A stretch of 64,000 nt of DNA from Psoroptes ovis (Eukaryota; Arthropoda; Arachnida; Sarcoptiformes; Psoroptidae): positions 2,977,001 to 3,041,000 of the forward strand of contig PQWQ01000005.1 in the NCBI GenBank assembly GCA_002943765.1, read 5' to 3'. The notes under the pieces are model-generated. The model made no database searches. It was not told where the DNA came from and saw nothing but the letters and a program-made list of their open reading frames with translations. The number at the start of each line of letters is the position of its first letter. The stretch's first letter is position 1. Below are positions 10,757 through 23,631 of the stretch, piece by piece. The translations under genes were made by a program, and so were the position numbers.

Positions 10757-11990
10757 TACATTCGAGAGAAAATAATAATAATAAGGGAAAAGCAATTTCC
10801 TATCAATCAGTAAACAAATGAAAACAAATGAAACAAATTGTTTTAAAATTGTTTTTATTTTTGCCACCAAAATCGATTGAATAAATTTCAAAATGAAATT
10901 ATTTATTGATTTTCCATAATTGAAAACAAAATTGAATACAAACAATTTGAACAAACAATGGATGGACTGAAATTGATGAAAAATGAATTGAAACTAAATG
11001 AATTCAAATTGTTTTGAATCAAATCGATGAAAATGAATCAATGGAAGTGAATGGAAATGATGGAAATGAATCGATGATTGAATGAGTGAATCAATGAATC
11101 GATGAATCGATGAATGATTGAATCATTGAATCGATGAATCGATGAATGGATGCCACACACACATTTGAACCACAAAATAATTGATGTACACAAATTGACG
11201 ATCGATTCGGGACCCGAACGATGAAAAACCCCCAGAGGTACGAAATACATACGGGGGAAGACGAATATTCAAAGTTGGAAAAAAATTGATCGGATTGGAA
11301 AATTGTGAAGGAATTTTCAATTTTCTTAAAGTTTTCCTCGAGTTTCCTTGAGTTTTCTCAAAAATTTTTAATTTCAAAAATGATTTAAACACAATTTGAA
11401 GGGTTACCACCTTTTAAACGGTACTGAAAACCTTTTGTCTACCCCTCAAAACGCTTGAAAACACCTTTCTTCATTATTAAAAATTGGTTGTGCATCACCA
11501 TTATCATCAATTTTGTATCAACGAATGATGCTCACCGAAATTCTAATTGCTTTTCAATTGAAATGAACATTTTTAGTCTGGTAAATAATTGAAAATTTTT
11601 GGATAATCAAAAAAATTGAAATCAAAATTTAATCAAAAAATTCAATTTGAATGATGCTTATCCTAAATGATGATTAATGACTGATGACGATGATGATGTT
11701 TGAACAATGCTTCAAGTCATGTTTTTTTTTGGTTATTAATGAGGTGGGCTGAAGGGTTTTAAAATTGTTTTCGCCTTTAATATTAAATTGATTTCAATTT
11801 AAGAATCAAATTAATTGATTTCCAGTTTAATATTTTAAAATGAAAATCAAAATGATTTTCTTCAAAATTAAATATTCATAATTTAATAAATCATTGAATG
11901 TTTATTAATATTTAAAATTTGAAAAATTCAAAATATTAAAAATTCAGGCTATTATTAAATTGAAATTCAAAAAAATTCATTTGGATTCGA

Positions 11991-12030
11991 CAGGCGCCAC
12001 ACAGGCACCCGCCATCATAACAATTTTCTA
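11991..12030 (+). repeat. Dispersed ~40-bp repeat, arm A
   Basis: CAGGCGCC...CCGCCAT...ATAACAATTTTCTA is repeated in inverted orientation at 13690-13728 with several substitutions. Confidence 0.6.
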
Positions 12031-12396
12031 TGAGAACCGATTGTTGTCGAGTTGGAAGGGTAAAAATTATTTTACCTGTGAATTTATTGATAAAAAAGGT
12101 ATTGTAAAGGGTTTGTAAGTGGGTGAAAATTTTAAATTTTGATTTTTTCAAGGTATTCACATACAAATAATTAAAACAATTCATTGTTAAACGAGGTTTT
12201 CACCAAGTTTTTTCTTGAATTTCTGATTTTACAGATGTTTATTTTCTCAGTTGGCTTTGTCCCTTATTATTATGTTTAAGAAAATCAATGAATTTCAAAA
12301 AAATGATTCCCACCATCTTAAATGTTGAATAAATGTCTTTTTTCTTGAATAATTTATCTTTAAATACCTTTAATATTTGAGGATTTTCTCTTCTTA

Positions 12397-12477
12397 TTAG
12401 GTTGTCCGAAAAGTTTTCGGCCGATTATATCGTAGGAAATCATTAGAAAATCGGCAAGAACTTATCGGACAACCTAA
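12397..12477. mobile_element. Mariner-like hairpin MITE, copy 8 (CCGA subfamily)
   Basis: TTAGGTTGTCCGAAAAGTTT at the left and GAACTTATCGGACAACCTAA at the right, flanked by TA at 12395-12396 and 12478-12479. The right arm carries TTATCGG, mixing features of both subfamilies. Confidence 0.9.
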
Positions 12478-13689
12478 TACTTTTCTCCTTTTTTTTTTTT
12501 GGGGAAATTCAAAAAATTCAGAGGATTATGGCTTCAATTCAATAAAAAAACAAAACAAAATAAAACAAAAACACTTTTAAGAAATGATTTCAATTCTCTC
12601 TTCCATTAGAATTTCGATTCTTTAAGCTTGAATTTAAATGGTCTTTGCCTGAATTTTTAGGCCAGAATTTCTCCGAGAATTTTCAATCCTCGATTCTTCA
12701 ATTACCGATCCTTTCTCTCTCTGGTTGAATTTGAAAGAAAATGATTCAAGAATTCTTTCGAAAATTCTCCCATATTCTTTCAAAGAATGAATACATTTTC
12801 AAATTCTTTAAGATTCATTCAAGAATGAATACTGTATTTTCAAATTCTTTCAATTTGTTTCGAAACGAAATTCAAAACAAATTTTCGAATTCAAATGTTC
12901 ATTCATTTTCAATTGTTTAAATTGATTACTTTATACTCATTTCATTTCCGATTGTCAAACACACATAAACAGTGACAAATGAACAAACAAACAAACCTGT
13001 TTTATTGATTCATCAATCATTGATTCGATTCAATTTTCAATTCATCGATTCAATTTTCAATTCATCGATTCAATTTCAATTGGTGATATTTCAATCATTT
13101 TCAATTGATTTTCAATTCATTTAATTTTCAATTTCATTTAATTTTCAGTTTTCTTGAAAACAACAACAAACAAACAAACAAAAACTCATTCAATTTAATT
13201 ATGGACATCGATTATTCATTCATTCATTCATTCATTCATTCGATCATCGAGCATTCGTGATACCTATTGATTGAGAAATGAAAAAAACTTTGAAAATCAT
13301 TTTAAAAAACACTAATCAAATGACCAATGAATGATTCTGGTCGATCAATAATTTGTTTTGAAATTGAATCAAAATTGAATTGAATTTCCGTGTGTGTAAT
13401 CAAATGAATTAAACATTGAATGAACAATGATTGATTATTGATCCAACAAAAAAAAAAAAAAAAAAATATGAATCAAAATTTTGAAAATGAACCATTTTAT
13501 CAAAAATTCGGTGAACAAACACCATTAATAATAAACAAATATCATCATCATCGACTCATTGGTCAATCATTGAACACATACAAAAATAATTTCCGAATAT
13601 CATCACCAAATATTATTACACGATTGGTAGAGAAAAAAACAAATAAAACTTTTTGTAAGCTTTGCACTCGATTTTTGAATTGAATCTAA

Positions 13690-13728
13690 TAGAAAATTAT
13701 CGTAACAATGGCGCCTAACAGGCGCCTG
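13690..13728 (-). repeat. Dispersed ~40-bp repeat, arm B
   Basis: Inverted partner of 11991-12030. The small minus frame across it is not a credible gene. Confidence 0.6.
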
Positions 13729-14595
13729 CGGAGCGCAAAGACCATCAAACATTTGTAAATAAATAATTTTCATTTTTTCATGTAATATTACAATTATTTC
13801 GCTGTAATTACAACCATTAATGATAATGATGATAATAATAATTATTATAATGATAATGATGATAAAAACGATGGTAATAATGTGACCAATTATGAATGAA
13901 TCATTATTTTTTATGGCCGATTTTCTCATTTTTATTTATTTGGTTGTTGGTCGATTGCTTGTTGGTTGTTTGTTTGTTTGATTGCTTGATGGTGGTAAGA
14001 TTTTGGTAAAGTTTGAAATTCAGAAATCATGGAAAATATGACAAATAATGATGATAATGAATGAATGAGGAATATTCTGTGGAATATTCTGAAGATAATT
14101 CAAATACATTCAAACAAATTTACGCATCTTTCAATGACAATTGACAATTTCTGACTATTTTTAATGACAAATTTTTTTCTGATTCAAACTTTCCACACAT
14201 AACAATAATTAATTGCCCCAAAGGCAATCCAAAAATTCACAAATATACGACATTAGTTATAAATGAATGAATCATTAATTCATTCATTCATACATACAAT
14301 CAACACTAAAAATAATCATATTTAATAATAATAATAATAATCATTGATTAACACATTTTTACATCCGAATCATTTCTGGTTTTTTTTTTGGGGGAATTCT
14401 TTGGAACTTTTCGATTTTTCAACTTCTTTTGATTAATCAGTTCCTTGACTCATTAATTCTTTGATTCATCAATTCCTCGATTCATCAATTCTTTACGATG
14501 TTCATTAATTCCGAATTCTTCGGATTGCTGCTGGATTTGGCGGTTCTTGGCTTCAATTCTGTGATTTTTGATGTTGAATTTGATTTACTCGGCAT

Positions 14596-14792
14596 CTCCG
14601 ACTTCTTCCCCTTATGCATCCCCAACTTCTTCCCCTTATGCATCTCCAACTTCTTCCCCCTCTCCATCTCCAACTTCTTCCCCTTCTGCATCCCCTTCTC
14701 TTTTTCCATCTACAACTCTTTCTCCTTTTCCATCTACAACTCTTTCCCCTTCTCCTTCCCTATCTCCCTCTCCAACTTCCCCATCTCCGAAT
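14596..14792 (+). repeat. 24-bp minisatellite, C/T-rich
   Basis: At least four 24-bp units (CATCTCCAACTTCTTCCCCT plus four more bases) followed by a decayed extension with CATCTACAACTCTTTC units. Because the unit is a multiple of three, several frames stay open on both strands; one minus frame reads KGKKLEM-type 8-residue repeats. I do not call a gene. Confidence 0.8.
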
Positions 14793-17700
14793 CTCCTTCT
14801 GCTAAAAAATCAATTCATTTAAATCAAATTTCAAGCTATTGATTCATTGATTTATTTATTATCAAATGATCCGATAAAAATAAAAAATAAAAATAAAAAT
14901 GCATTGATCAGCAAAGAAACTCTACGAAATTCTGCTCGAATTCAATTCTAATATTTTGTGAATTTGAATCTATTTTTGGAACACACATGCATATGCATAA
15001 AATCCATGGATATAAACTGGGCAGGCTACCAGCTTCAAAGGCTTAAAAGGCTTGAAATTGAACTATTTATAAGGGTTAACAAAAATTCATTCATTCATAG
15101 TTCACACAATCACAAGTCATAGTAAATGATTTGATCGATAAATTTTTTTAAGGCTATCGATTCGGGTGTTTTCTTGAATTCCAATCGCTAGAATTTTGAA
15201 TTTGCAAAATTTCCTTTTGAAATTCATCAAAAAACTGGCAAAACTTTGAATTTGAACCTTTGAAAATTATTAGAATCATGAACAAACATACGAAATTTTC
15301 CAAAAATATCTTGAAGATCAAGCAAAAGTTAATGAATTTCCTTACCGAAGTAAAAAATGATAAATCATCAATTTTTCAATTTTTCAATTGAGTATTGAAT
15401 TCATTTAAGAATATTTCAATTCATTTCATTTCTTTTCTTTTGTTTTGTTTTAATTGGATTCAATTTCAAATTTTGAAAAATGAAAACTTTATCATTCACT
15501 TTATTTTTGCTTGGTGTGGATTATTGGCAACATCAGAATCATAACAGCAATTGATAATAATGACAGCGATGATAATAATCAAACGCAATGGAAATTCTAG
15601 AATTTTCAAATTTCGAGAATTTAGTTCTGGAGCCAGAAGACTCGGAATTTTCTCCTTCAAATCTTGATCCATAATCATCATTAATAATGATTTCCCAGAA
15701 GTTTCGTGGTCCAATACATCTGGCCACCACTAACAGCTGACAGCTGAAAGCTCCAAGTCCACTTGGACATCATTATCGTTTCATATTTTTGATTGGATTT
15801 TTATTGATGGATTTGACAAATGAATTTTTTATTATTATTGGAATTCAATTTATTATTGGAATTTGTTTTTTCCTTAATTAAAAATCAATTTCAAATTCAT
15901 TTGTCAATTGTAAATAGTATTTACTCATTACTTTTGAATCATCTATAACCTTTAATGATATTTATTGATTAATAATAAATGATAAATGAATGTATTGATG
16001 GGGTGAATATTGGTTGGATGGGGATCGAAAATTAAATTAATAAACTAATGAAGTAATTGTAATCAATGTAATTTCAAATGAATCAATGAATTCATCATTA
16101 AATTCATTTGAAAAATTATTCAAGAAAAATTATTTAAAATTTCATAATTAATGAATGGTGAATGGTGAATGGCAAAGGGTTCGGCAGGAAAATAGAAAAA
16201 TCTTGAAATATCCCGAATATCATTGAAACTATTCAGAATTTCATTGTGTTTTCATTGAGAATCAATTGAAAATCTGTGGATGCTTAATGAATGAATGGAA
16301 ATTTTAAAAAATATTCATTCAGATTCATCTAAAACACTTGAATCATAATTAATTAATCATTTATAATTCATAATTAATCACTTTTTTTGAATCTGCCCAA
16401 ACACAATCATTACAAATCATCCTTTCAAAGCAAAACTTTCAAAGAAATAATAGAATGAAATATTAAGCCTTAAAAACCTTTTGTTTCTTTTTTTTTGTTT
16501 TTGAACCTCATTAAAATTAGACTAAGAACTAAACCTCTTTCTCTTTCTGGTGTCAAACCTTATTAAAGTGAAAGGGGGCTTCTTTCTAGTCTTGTTTTCT
16601 AGCGCCTTCTCATACTTTTATTTTTATTTTTAAAGCCATAGACCTCTTACGAAGGGATAACCCTCATTAATAACTAGAAATAATAAGTAAACCAGAACTA
16701 AAAAAACCTTATGTAAGAATTGATTGGATAATAAAACAATAAAAAAAAACTTTAAATACGTTCAGACATTTTCAAAGAAATAAAAAAAATAAGAAAAGAT
16801 TCTTCGAAATCAAATAATTCCATCGATTCCAAAGTCCAAATTCCAAATTATAATTCAAATATTATAATCATGAGAATCATCATAAGAATAATATTGATGA
16901 TGATGATCGTCATCATCATCATCAAAGATATACCATTTAAAATTCCAATAAAGTCATTCCGTATGAAAATAAACAGAAATAAATAAATTCCAAAAATACT
17001 TCCTAATATTTTTTATTATTATTTATACGATTATTTATGTCATTTATATCGTTTATAATTCATTCATTTTCACACTTTCGATATCATATAAATAAATATC
17101 ATTCGACATGTATATGATAAATTACAATCGTAATATTTTTTCAAATTTCTTCTTCTTCTTCTTCTTCGGTGCAAGTAAATGTACCATTTAAACATACATA
17201 TATCTCTATCTATTTATTCATTCATCCGTTCATTCATTCATACATTCATTCATTCATACATTCATTCATTCATACATTCATATTGGATTCAATACGATTG
17301 AATTCAACACAATTCAATTCAATACAATTCAACGATTCATTTATTGCGATTGGTTTATATTATAATAAATTCCATTGCTTCATTCATCCATCCATATTGT
17401 CGATTCATATTGTCGATCCGATTCAATTCATATCTATTCTCGATTTAATATTCTTTGAATTGTAAAGAATAAAATTGGAAGAATAAAAATGAAGAATTTC
17501 ATTGGGAAAAAAAAAAAAAAAATAAAATAAAATAAACCCATCATCGTTATATCGTTTTATTTCAACGATCATTTAATAACGATATCGTTGATATTTAAAA
17601 TATTTTTGATATTTTTATTTGTATTTGTTTGTTGATGATGTTGATGATGATCATAGGATTTGCTCCGATTGCTTCCTAGTACTATTATTCATATCGATAT

Positions 17701-19277
17701 GCTTAAATATCTTTGAAAAATTTCTCAAAAAAAAAAAAAAAAAAATCATTGTTGGAAATGAAATCAAATGATTTTTGGGCAATGAATTGTGTGTCCGTGT
17801 CCAATGAGAATGATTTTGCCGATGTGATTTAGCCGAAGCTTACCGAAGTTATAAAGGACTAGGAATTTGATTTCGAAATTGAAATCATCATAAAACTATC
17901 ATTAAATGTGTTTTTTTCAAACAATATATTTTCAGTGTTCCAATGTTCAATGTTCTGTATTAAACATGAATTATGTTTCAATTATTATCATTATTATGAT
18001 GATCATTCATTCATAGCAATACTGAATTCGGGATTCATGGTGAATGTATGATGGATGAAGATGAATCAATGAATGAGTAAATGTTTGAATAACTCAATGA
18101 ATGTTTGAATGAATCAAAGGCTCCACGAATGAAACATGCTGATGATGCATCATCAATTTATGATGCATTCATCATTGATCATTTCACCACCGACACATTC
18201 GATTTACAACATCCGAGTTAGTTTCTTATATGTCGACATTATTATTATTATAATCGACCCAAAGAAATCTTGCAAAGAAGCGCATATCAAACATCGAACA
18301 TCAAGCAAAATTCAAATACATTCATTCAAACACATCTGATTACATTGGTTTTCATATATGTGTTATCAACATAATAAACAGTTGAATTATTATTATTTTT
18401 CTTTTATTCGAATCTGATCATTATCATTGACTAATCATAATCATAATCATTATGTTGTATTACGTTATAATTTGATTTCTAAGAAATGATTACAATAATA
18501 ATGCTGATAATGCTATTATTATCATTATCATTGTTATCTCAGCATTATCATTGATCATTGATGTGATCATCATCATTTTTTGTGATTCGTCATAATGATA
18601 ACATCATCATTATCTTCCTCATTATTCTATTATCATTATCAGTATCATCATTAACTTGTCATTAAATAATCATCATAAATGATTGAATCAATGGACGAAT
18701 GAATGAAGGAATTTATCGATTGGAGGATGAATCAATGGACCGGATGGATCAATGAATGGATAGATGAATGCACCAATGGATGGATGGATCAAAGAATCGA
18801 TGGATCATGGTGAATAGTTGACATTTCAACAAATAAACTGATGGAAAATAAACTGAAAAATTTTTTATTTAAATTCATTTGAAAAATCAATTATCGTAAA
18901 TCATATAATTTTCGATTTATTTTAAAATTTCAAATATTTAGAAAAATAATTTTAAATAAAATAAATTATGTAACATATAAATTGTAATTGAATACTTGTC
19001 ATTTGTTTGTTTGTTTTTTTTTGACGATAATTCATTTTGATTTTTAGGTGATAATAATATCAAATTTTTGATTTTTGTTTTCAACTCTTTGTTTACTCAA
19101 TTTTTGATTTATTCATATTTTTTCTTACATAAAAAATAAAAATAAAATATGAAAATATATTTGGTGGCTTCATTGAATCGATAGATCGATGGTGATTTAT
19201 TGATTTGTTTTTCTAAAATAAAAATAAAAGATTTTCAAAAATTCCTTGATGCAATTTGATCATTGATTTATTTTAAT

Positions 19278-21409
19278 TTACTGTAATTTAACTTCCCAAA
19301 TTTTAATCGAACCATCGTGACCGGTCGAAACGATTGTTGATTGATTGAGCCATGCAATACGTGTTACTTGACTTTGTGGATGTGCTTCTAATTAAATTCA
19401 TTTAGGAAAAAAAATGATTAATTAATGATCAATCATCTAAATCAAAGATATCATTCAACATTACTTTTCAATGTAAAATGTTTGGTAGGATTATTACAAT
19501 CCCAAATAATGATACCGGTATCTAAACTACCGGATGCCAACAGCGAAGAATCTGGTGACCATGCTAAACAATTTACACGTGCCGTATGATAGCCCCATTC
19601 GAGATCATGTGCAGGCTAAATTTTGGGTGAATTTGAAATGATATTTTAATGAAAATCCATGGATAATTCATTCAATAATTGAAATACCTGATAATTTTCG
19701 GTGTTATAAAGAATAATTTTACGATTTTGATCCGATGCAGCCACATATTTTCCATCGGGTGAATATGCGACATCTGTTATACCGGCTCGATGATCTAATG
19801 TTGGTGTTGAATGTTCCGACAATTTTTGTCCATCAAATGTATAAATATGAACTTTACTATCACGATTACCACCGACAGCAATGTTACCATTTTGTTGATT
19901 ACAAGAAATACTTGATGGTTCATATGGTGCTGTCAGTGTTGAAATAATACCACCATCATTGATACGACGAACTTGAAGCTGTGAATGACATGCAACAAAT
20001 AGAATTTGTTTATCATTACTCAATGCAATTCCTTGTGGTTGTTGATCAAGTTTAAATTCATTGATGAATTCATTTGTATTCACATCGATTGTACGAAGCA
20101 TATCATCAAAACCAACACTATAGATACGATTATTACCATCAAAAACTAATCCGGATACTTGATTTGTATGTGTTTTACCAATCATACGATCATGATCACC
20201 ATTTGTTGGATTCCAATGTGTTATGTAACCATCACAACTACCAGTATAAAGTAGTTGTCCATTGTCGGTGTTGGTGATAGTTAATGCAGTAATAGTACGA
20301 TTATGACCTTTTACAACGCGTAATGGCTTAGATGGATTATTGACATCCAAATAATTAATAAAACCTGATAATGATACTGATAATAGATAGTTGTTTTGCC
20401 ATAAACAACTGACTTGTTGGTCTAATACATCTGAACCCATAGGAAATTCGCTATGTAGAAATTGAATAAAAATGAAAATCTTAAAATCCAATGATAAGAA
20501 TCAATGGTCTGAACATACTTAACGGCAGTAAATGCAGAAACATCCCATATTTTACAGGTTTTATCACCTGAACAACTAAGAATTTGTTTACCATCCGGTG
20601 ACCATGAAATGGCATAAATACCGCCAGCATGTGCCGGTTTTTTATCATCACCGACAGTAAATTCACCTTGTTTACTGTAATCATTAGCATTGTAAAGGAA
20701 CATTTTACCATCAAAACCAGCGGTTGCAAATAATTGACCATCAGGTGAATATCGAACACTTTGAACAAAGCGGCTATGATCTTCTAATTGTGTTTTGAAT
20801 TTAAATGGTGGACCTTCATAAATACCGACAAAATTATCTTCAGAACCAGTAATAATACGAAACGGGCGAGCAGGACGAAAATCGCACGAGTTGATTGTTT
20901 TCGAATGTCCAGCAATTTCACCGACCGATGTACCAGTTTCCATCATAATAACATGACCAAAACGTTCACGTCCTTCACCAACAACAACGATTCGTTGTGA
21001 ATCCGGTGACCATGCTAAATCTTTAATATTGCCAGCAAATGGTTGAAATTCATTCTTCAGTATATGTTCTTTTTGTGTTGTATCCCAAATACGAATACGA
21101 CCACCGGTATCAGCTGAACAAATATAAAAACCACTTGGTGAATATTTGGCTACAGTTGCTGTTGTAGAATGTTCAGTATAAATATCAGCAATAGCTGGAT
21201 TATCAATATCACGAATAATGATTGAATTGCCATTTGGATAGAGGAAATTTTTGCCTTTAGGATCACCACCTAATACTAATGGCATACCACGTTGTGTACG
21301 TGGTAATGTTGCAAATGTATTTCCTTAATAAACATCGAAAAAACTGATTAAAGGACTTGATCTTTGACAATTATTATCTTCGACAAAATCACTTACGATT
21401 GGTAAACAT
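19278..21409 (-). CDS. WDR1: WD-repeat protein 1 / actin-interacting protein 1
   Basis: Five coding exons, all GT/AG: 21397-21409, 20519-21323, 19688-20450, 19465-19615 and 19278-19387, giving 613 residues; the family is usually about 605-615. Exon 1 supplies only MFTN plus the first base of a split Arg codon, then NTFATLPRTQRG follows as in insect AIP1. Other family markers are GGDPKGKNFLYPNG, NPAIADIYTEH, FVGIYEGPPFKFK, VLDQQVSCLWQ and a C-terminal HPQSQ...VSTGHDGSIKIWEV. The known fold is two seven-bladed WD40 propellers; the protein works with cofilin to disassemble actin filaments in the cytoplasm. A minus-strand AATAAA lies 77 bp past the stop. The 13-nt first coding exon is the least certain part, although frame and splice phases agree. 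Confidence 0.96.
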
Positions 21410-23098
21410 TGTTTCTTTGAGAATTTTGATACAAAACTTTCAATTGAAAAAGATACTGACAAAACAATAGTCACAGAATGTAATAGGCTTGAAATCAGAC
21501 ACTTGAATCGGTAGATATTTTCCTCTAAAAAATTTTCCAAAATTTGTTATTAAAAATTTTGAAATAAAGCCAAAAAAACAAGTGAGATTTGCGTCAAACA
21601 CTGTACACATTTACTTAATTAAAACATCTTGACTTACATCAAAATCAAAGGATATATTTGTCGCTACTTAATCTTTTGCGTCTCCGTTAGTGTAATTAAC
21701 GCAATATGAGCAAACAAACAAACATAAATCTTTTACCTAATTTGATTGTTTTGTTGCGTTGCGGCACGATGGTAAAATTAGAATCTTTGAAGAATCAAAA
21801 CAAAAACAAAGCAATTTTTTATGTTGATTATTCGTTGATGTTGATCAATATTTGTTGGTGATGGTGGATAAATAAATAAATGTCTAATTATCGTTGTTTT
21901 TAATTATATTTTGCTGTTGTTGATGGTGGTGATATATCATTACCATTTGTTCATTCATTAATTCATTTGCCAAAACAACAAAGATTGTCAAACATTAAGC
22001 GTTGTTTTGTTTTCTCTCTTTGATATCGCACAGGGAAAATTGTCGTTTTGTTTTTTTGAAAAAAAAAGACAAAATTTGAATATGATCGGTGCAATACTTC
22101 AGCGAGACACATATACAGGAGGCACACACCTTTAAATTTGACGCCCAAAACATATGATTTGGTTTTCGCTTTTTTTTTCTGGTGAAAATCGCGATACTAT
22201 CGATGGCGGTGAAAAAAAAATATCGATTTTTTCGTGATTTTTCTTCGTCAAATTTTTTCAAGATTTTTTTGATTTTTCTTAATTTTCTTTGATCAAATAA
22301 AGCTTACAACCACATCTTCAAAAGCCAGTAAATCACCAGAGACCATAATTCATGAAATGATAATTTGTGAATCGATTGGATAATTGATTCAGAAAAAAGA
22401 TGCCCTTTGGCATTTTCAGATAATTCTCTGATGATCGGGTGACATTTACAAATTGATTCAAAAAAAATTAAAATTTTCAAAAATTTTCAAAGATTTCATT
22501 GATTGAAAATAAAATAAAAACAAACAAAGGGAAAAACGAAATAAAATCAATTCAATCAATCAATAAAAGATTAGTTGAACGCCAACGTTAAATATTGTTC
22601 GTATTGTTTTGTTTTCATTTTTTTAGTTTACTCTTGTTGATCTTTTTATACATCTTTGATGTCTTCAAAAACAAAAACAAATCAAATATCTTGGATCAAA
22701 AATTGAAATTAATCAAAATCGAGTAACGATTCATTGATGAAAAATTGGAAATTTAATCTGAGAACATCTTTTTGAATCCATTTGAATTTCATCAATGATT
22801 TTTGATCATTTTTCAATATTTTTATTTTGAATCATTCGGTACAATTGATTTTCATTGGATCGTGGTATACCACGCATTTGATTTGATTTTTGTGTGAAAA
22901 AATTTAATAATTTCAATATTTTCTCCACCTCTGAGTTATACGGGAAAAACAATAATAATCTCTAAAATCTATGCAAAATCTGTTTTGTTTTAGTTATTTT
23001 TTGACATTTTGGGCATTTGACATTTCAATGTTTTGACATTTTATAATTTCATGAGCGAAATTTATATTTGAAAAAATCATTATCATTATTGCTCGGAT
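21410..23098. other. Intergenic: WDR1 5' flank and FAM136A 3' flank
   Basis: No coding sequence is supported. The left part must hold the WDR1 promoter and 5' UTR. Small minus frames near 21963-22261 are short, cross homopolymer runs and resemble nothing. Confidence 0.55.
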
Positions 23099-23631
23099 CT
23101 ATGCTTTATGATATGCTTCTTTTTCAATAATTCCTTTAATTTTACGAAATAAATCGGGCATTATCTTGATTGTATCATCAGCACAACGTGTTACACATGT
23201 TTCAAATTGTAATTGAAAACGTTTCATTTGTTCATCGGTTGTATCGGCATTCATTTGATCATGTATTTGATCTTGACATTGTAATGCACATCGTTCTAAT
23301 CGTTTCTATCAATGAGAAATGAATCAATGAGTTAATTAATAATGATTTTACAATCAAAATGGAATGGATAAATGTTCAAAACACTAATAATGATTTAACG
23401 AACCAAAAAACCAGACATTTCATTTGAAATATAGCTTTGTGCTTTACGAAATTTTGATGAACAATCTTCAACACAACTGGCCACTTGTTCCATTGATGCT
23501 TGATCATTTTGACAACATTTTGCTGAACATTCAAACATTTTTACTTGCATTTTTCGCAAACATGTTTGATCAAGATTCGTAAGGAATTTATTCACTTCAG
23601 TTTGTACACGTTTTTGTGCTTCTTCGGCCAT
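23099..23631 (-). CDS. FAM136A: FAM136A-like mitochondrial intermembrane-space protein
   Basis: Two exons, 23404-23631 and 23099-23305, joined in phase 0 give 144 residues (human FAM136A has 138). The start is MAEEAQKRVQTEV. Four CX3C motifs are visible (CSAKC, CVEDC, CALQC, CVTRC), the pattern of twin-CX3C helical hairpin proteins. Family landmarks KMQVKMFECSAKCC and QASMEQV align with the human protein, and the C-terminus is IIEKEAYHKA. The donor (GTTCGT) is weak, but the acceptor and frame fit well. FAM136A is known as a small protein of the mitochondrial intermembrane space, linked to its redox and proteostasis systems; its precise role is unsettled. It is a separate transcription unit about 1.7 kb upstream of WDR1 on the same strand. 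Confidence 0.93.

Larger units (their letters stand above)
9519..19277. other. Long gene-free stretch before WDR1
   Basis: No recognisable exon in almost 10 kb. It holds MITE copies 7 and 8, AATTG/TTGAA pentamer-rich DNA (10437-10520), AAATTTCG octamers (10558-10605), a ~40-bp inverted dispersed repeat pair (11991-12030 and 13690-13728), a 24-bp minisatellite (14596-14695) and ATTC/CATA runs (13217-13241, 17216-17282). The right end is the 3' flank of WDR1; TTTATT at 19196-19201 is a minus-strand AATAAA, 77 bp past its stop. Confidence 0.55.

Noticed and set aside
13603..13929. Minus-strand 108-codon frame
   Set aside because: It consists of an ATA/ATT-coded Ile run plus the inverted dispersed repeat. 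No family resemblance or splice context.
14485..14842. Several long frames with SPTSSP, FFPLCIP or KGKKLEM repeats
   Set aside because: All are readings of one 24-bp minisatellite, and none connects to a plausible start, leader or exon chain.
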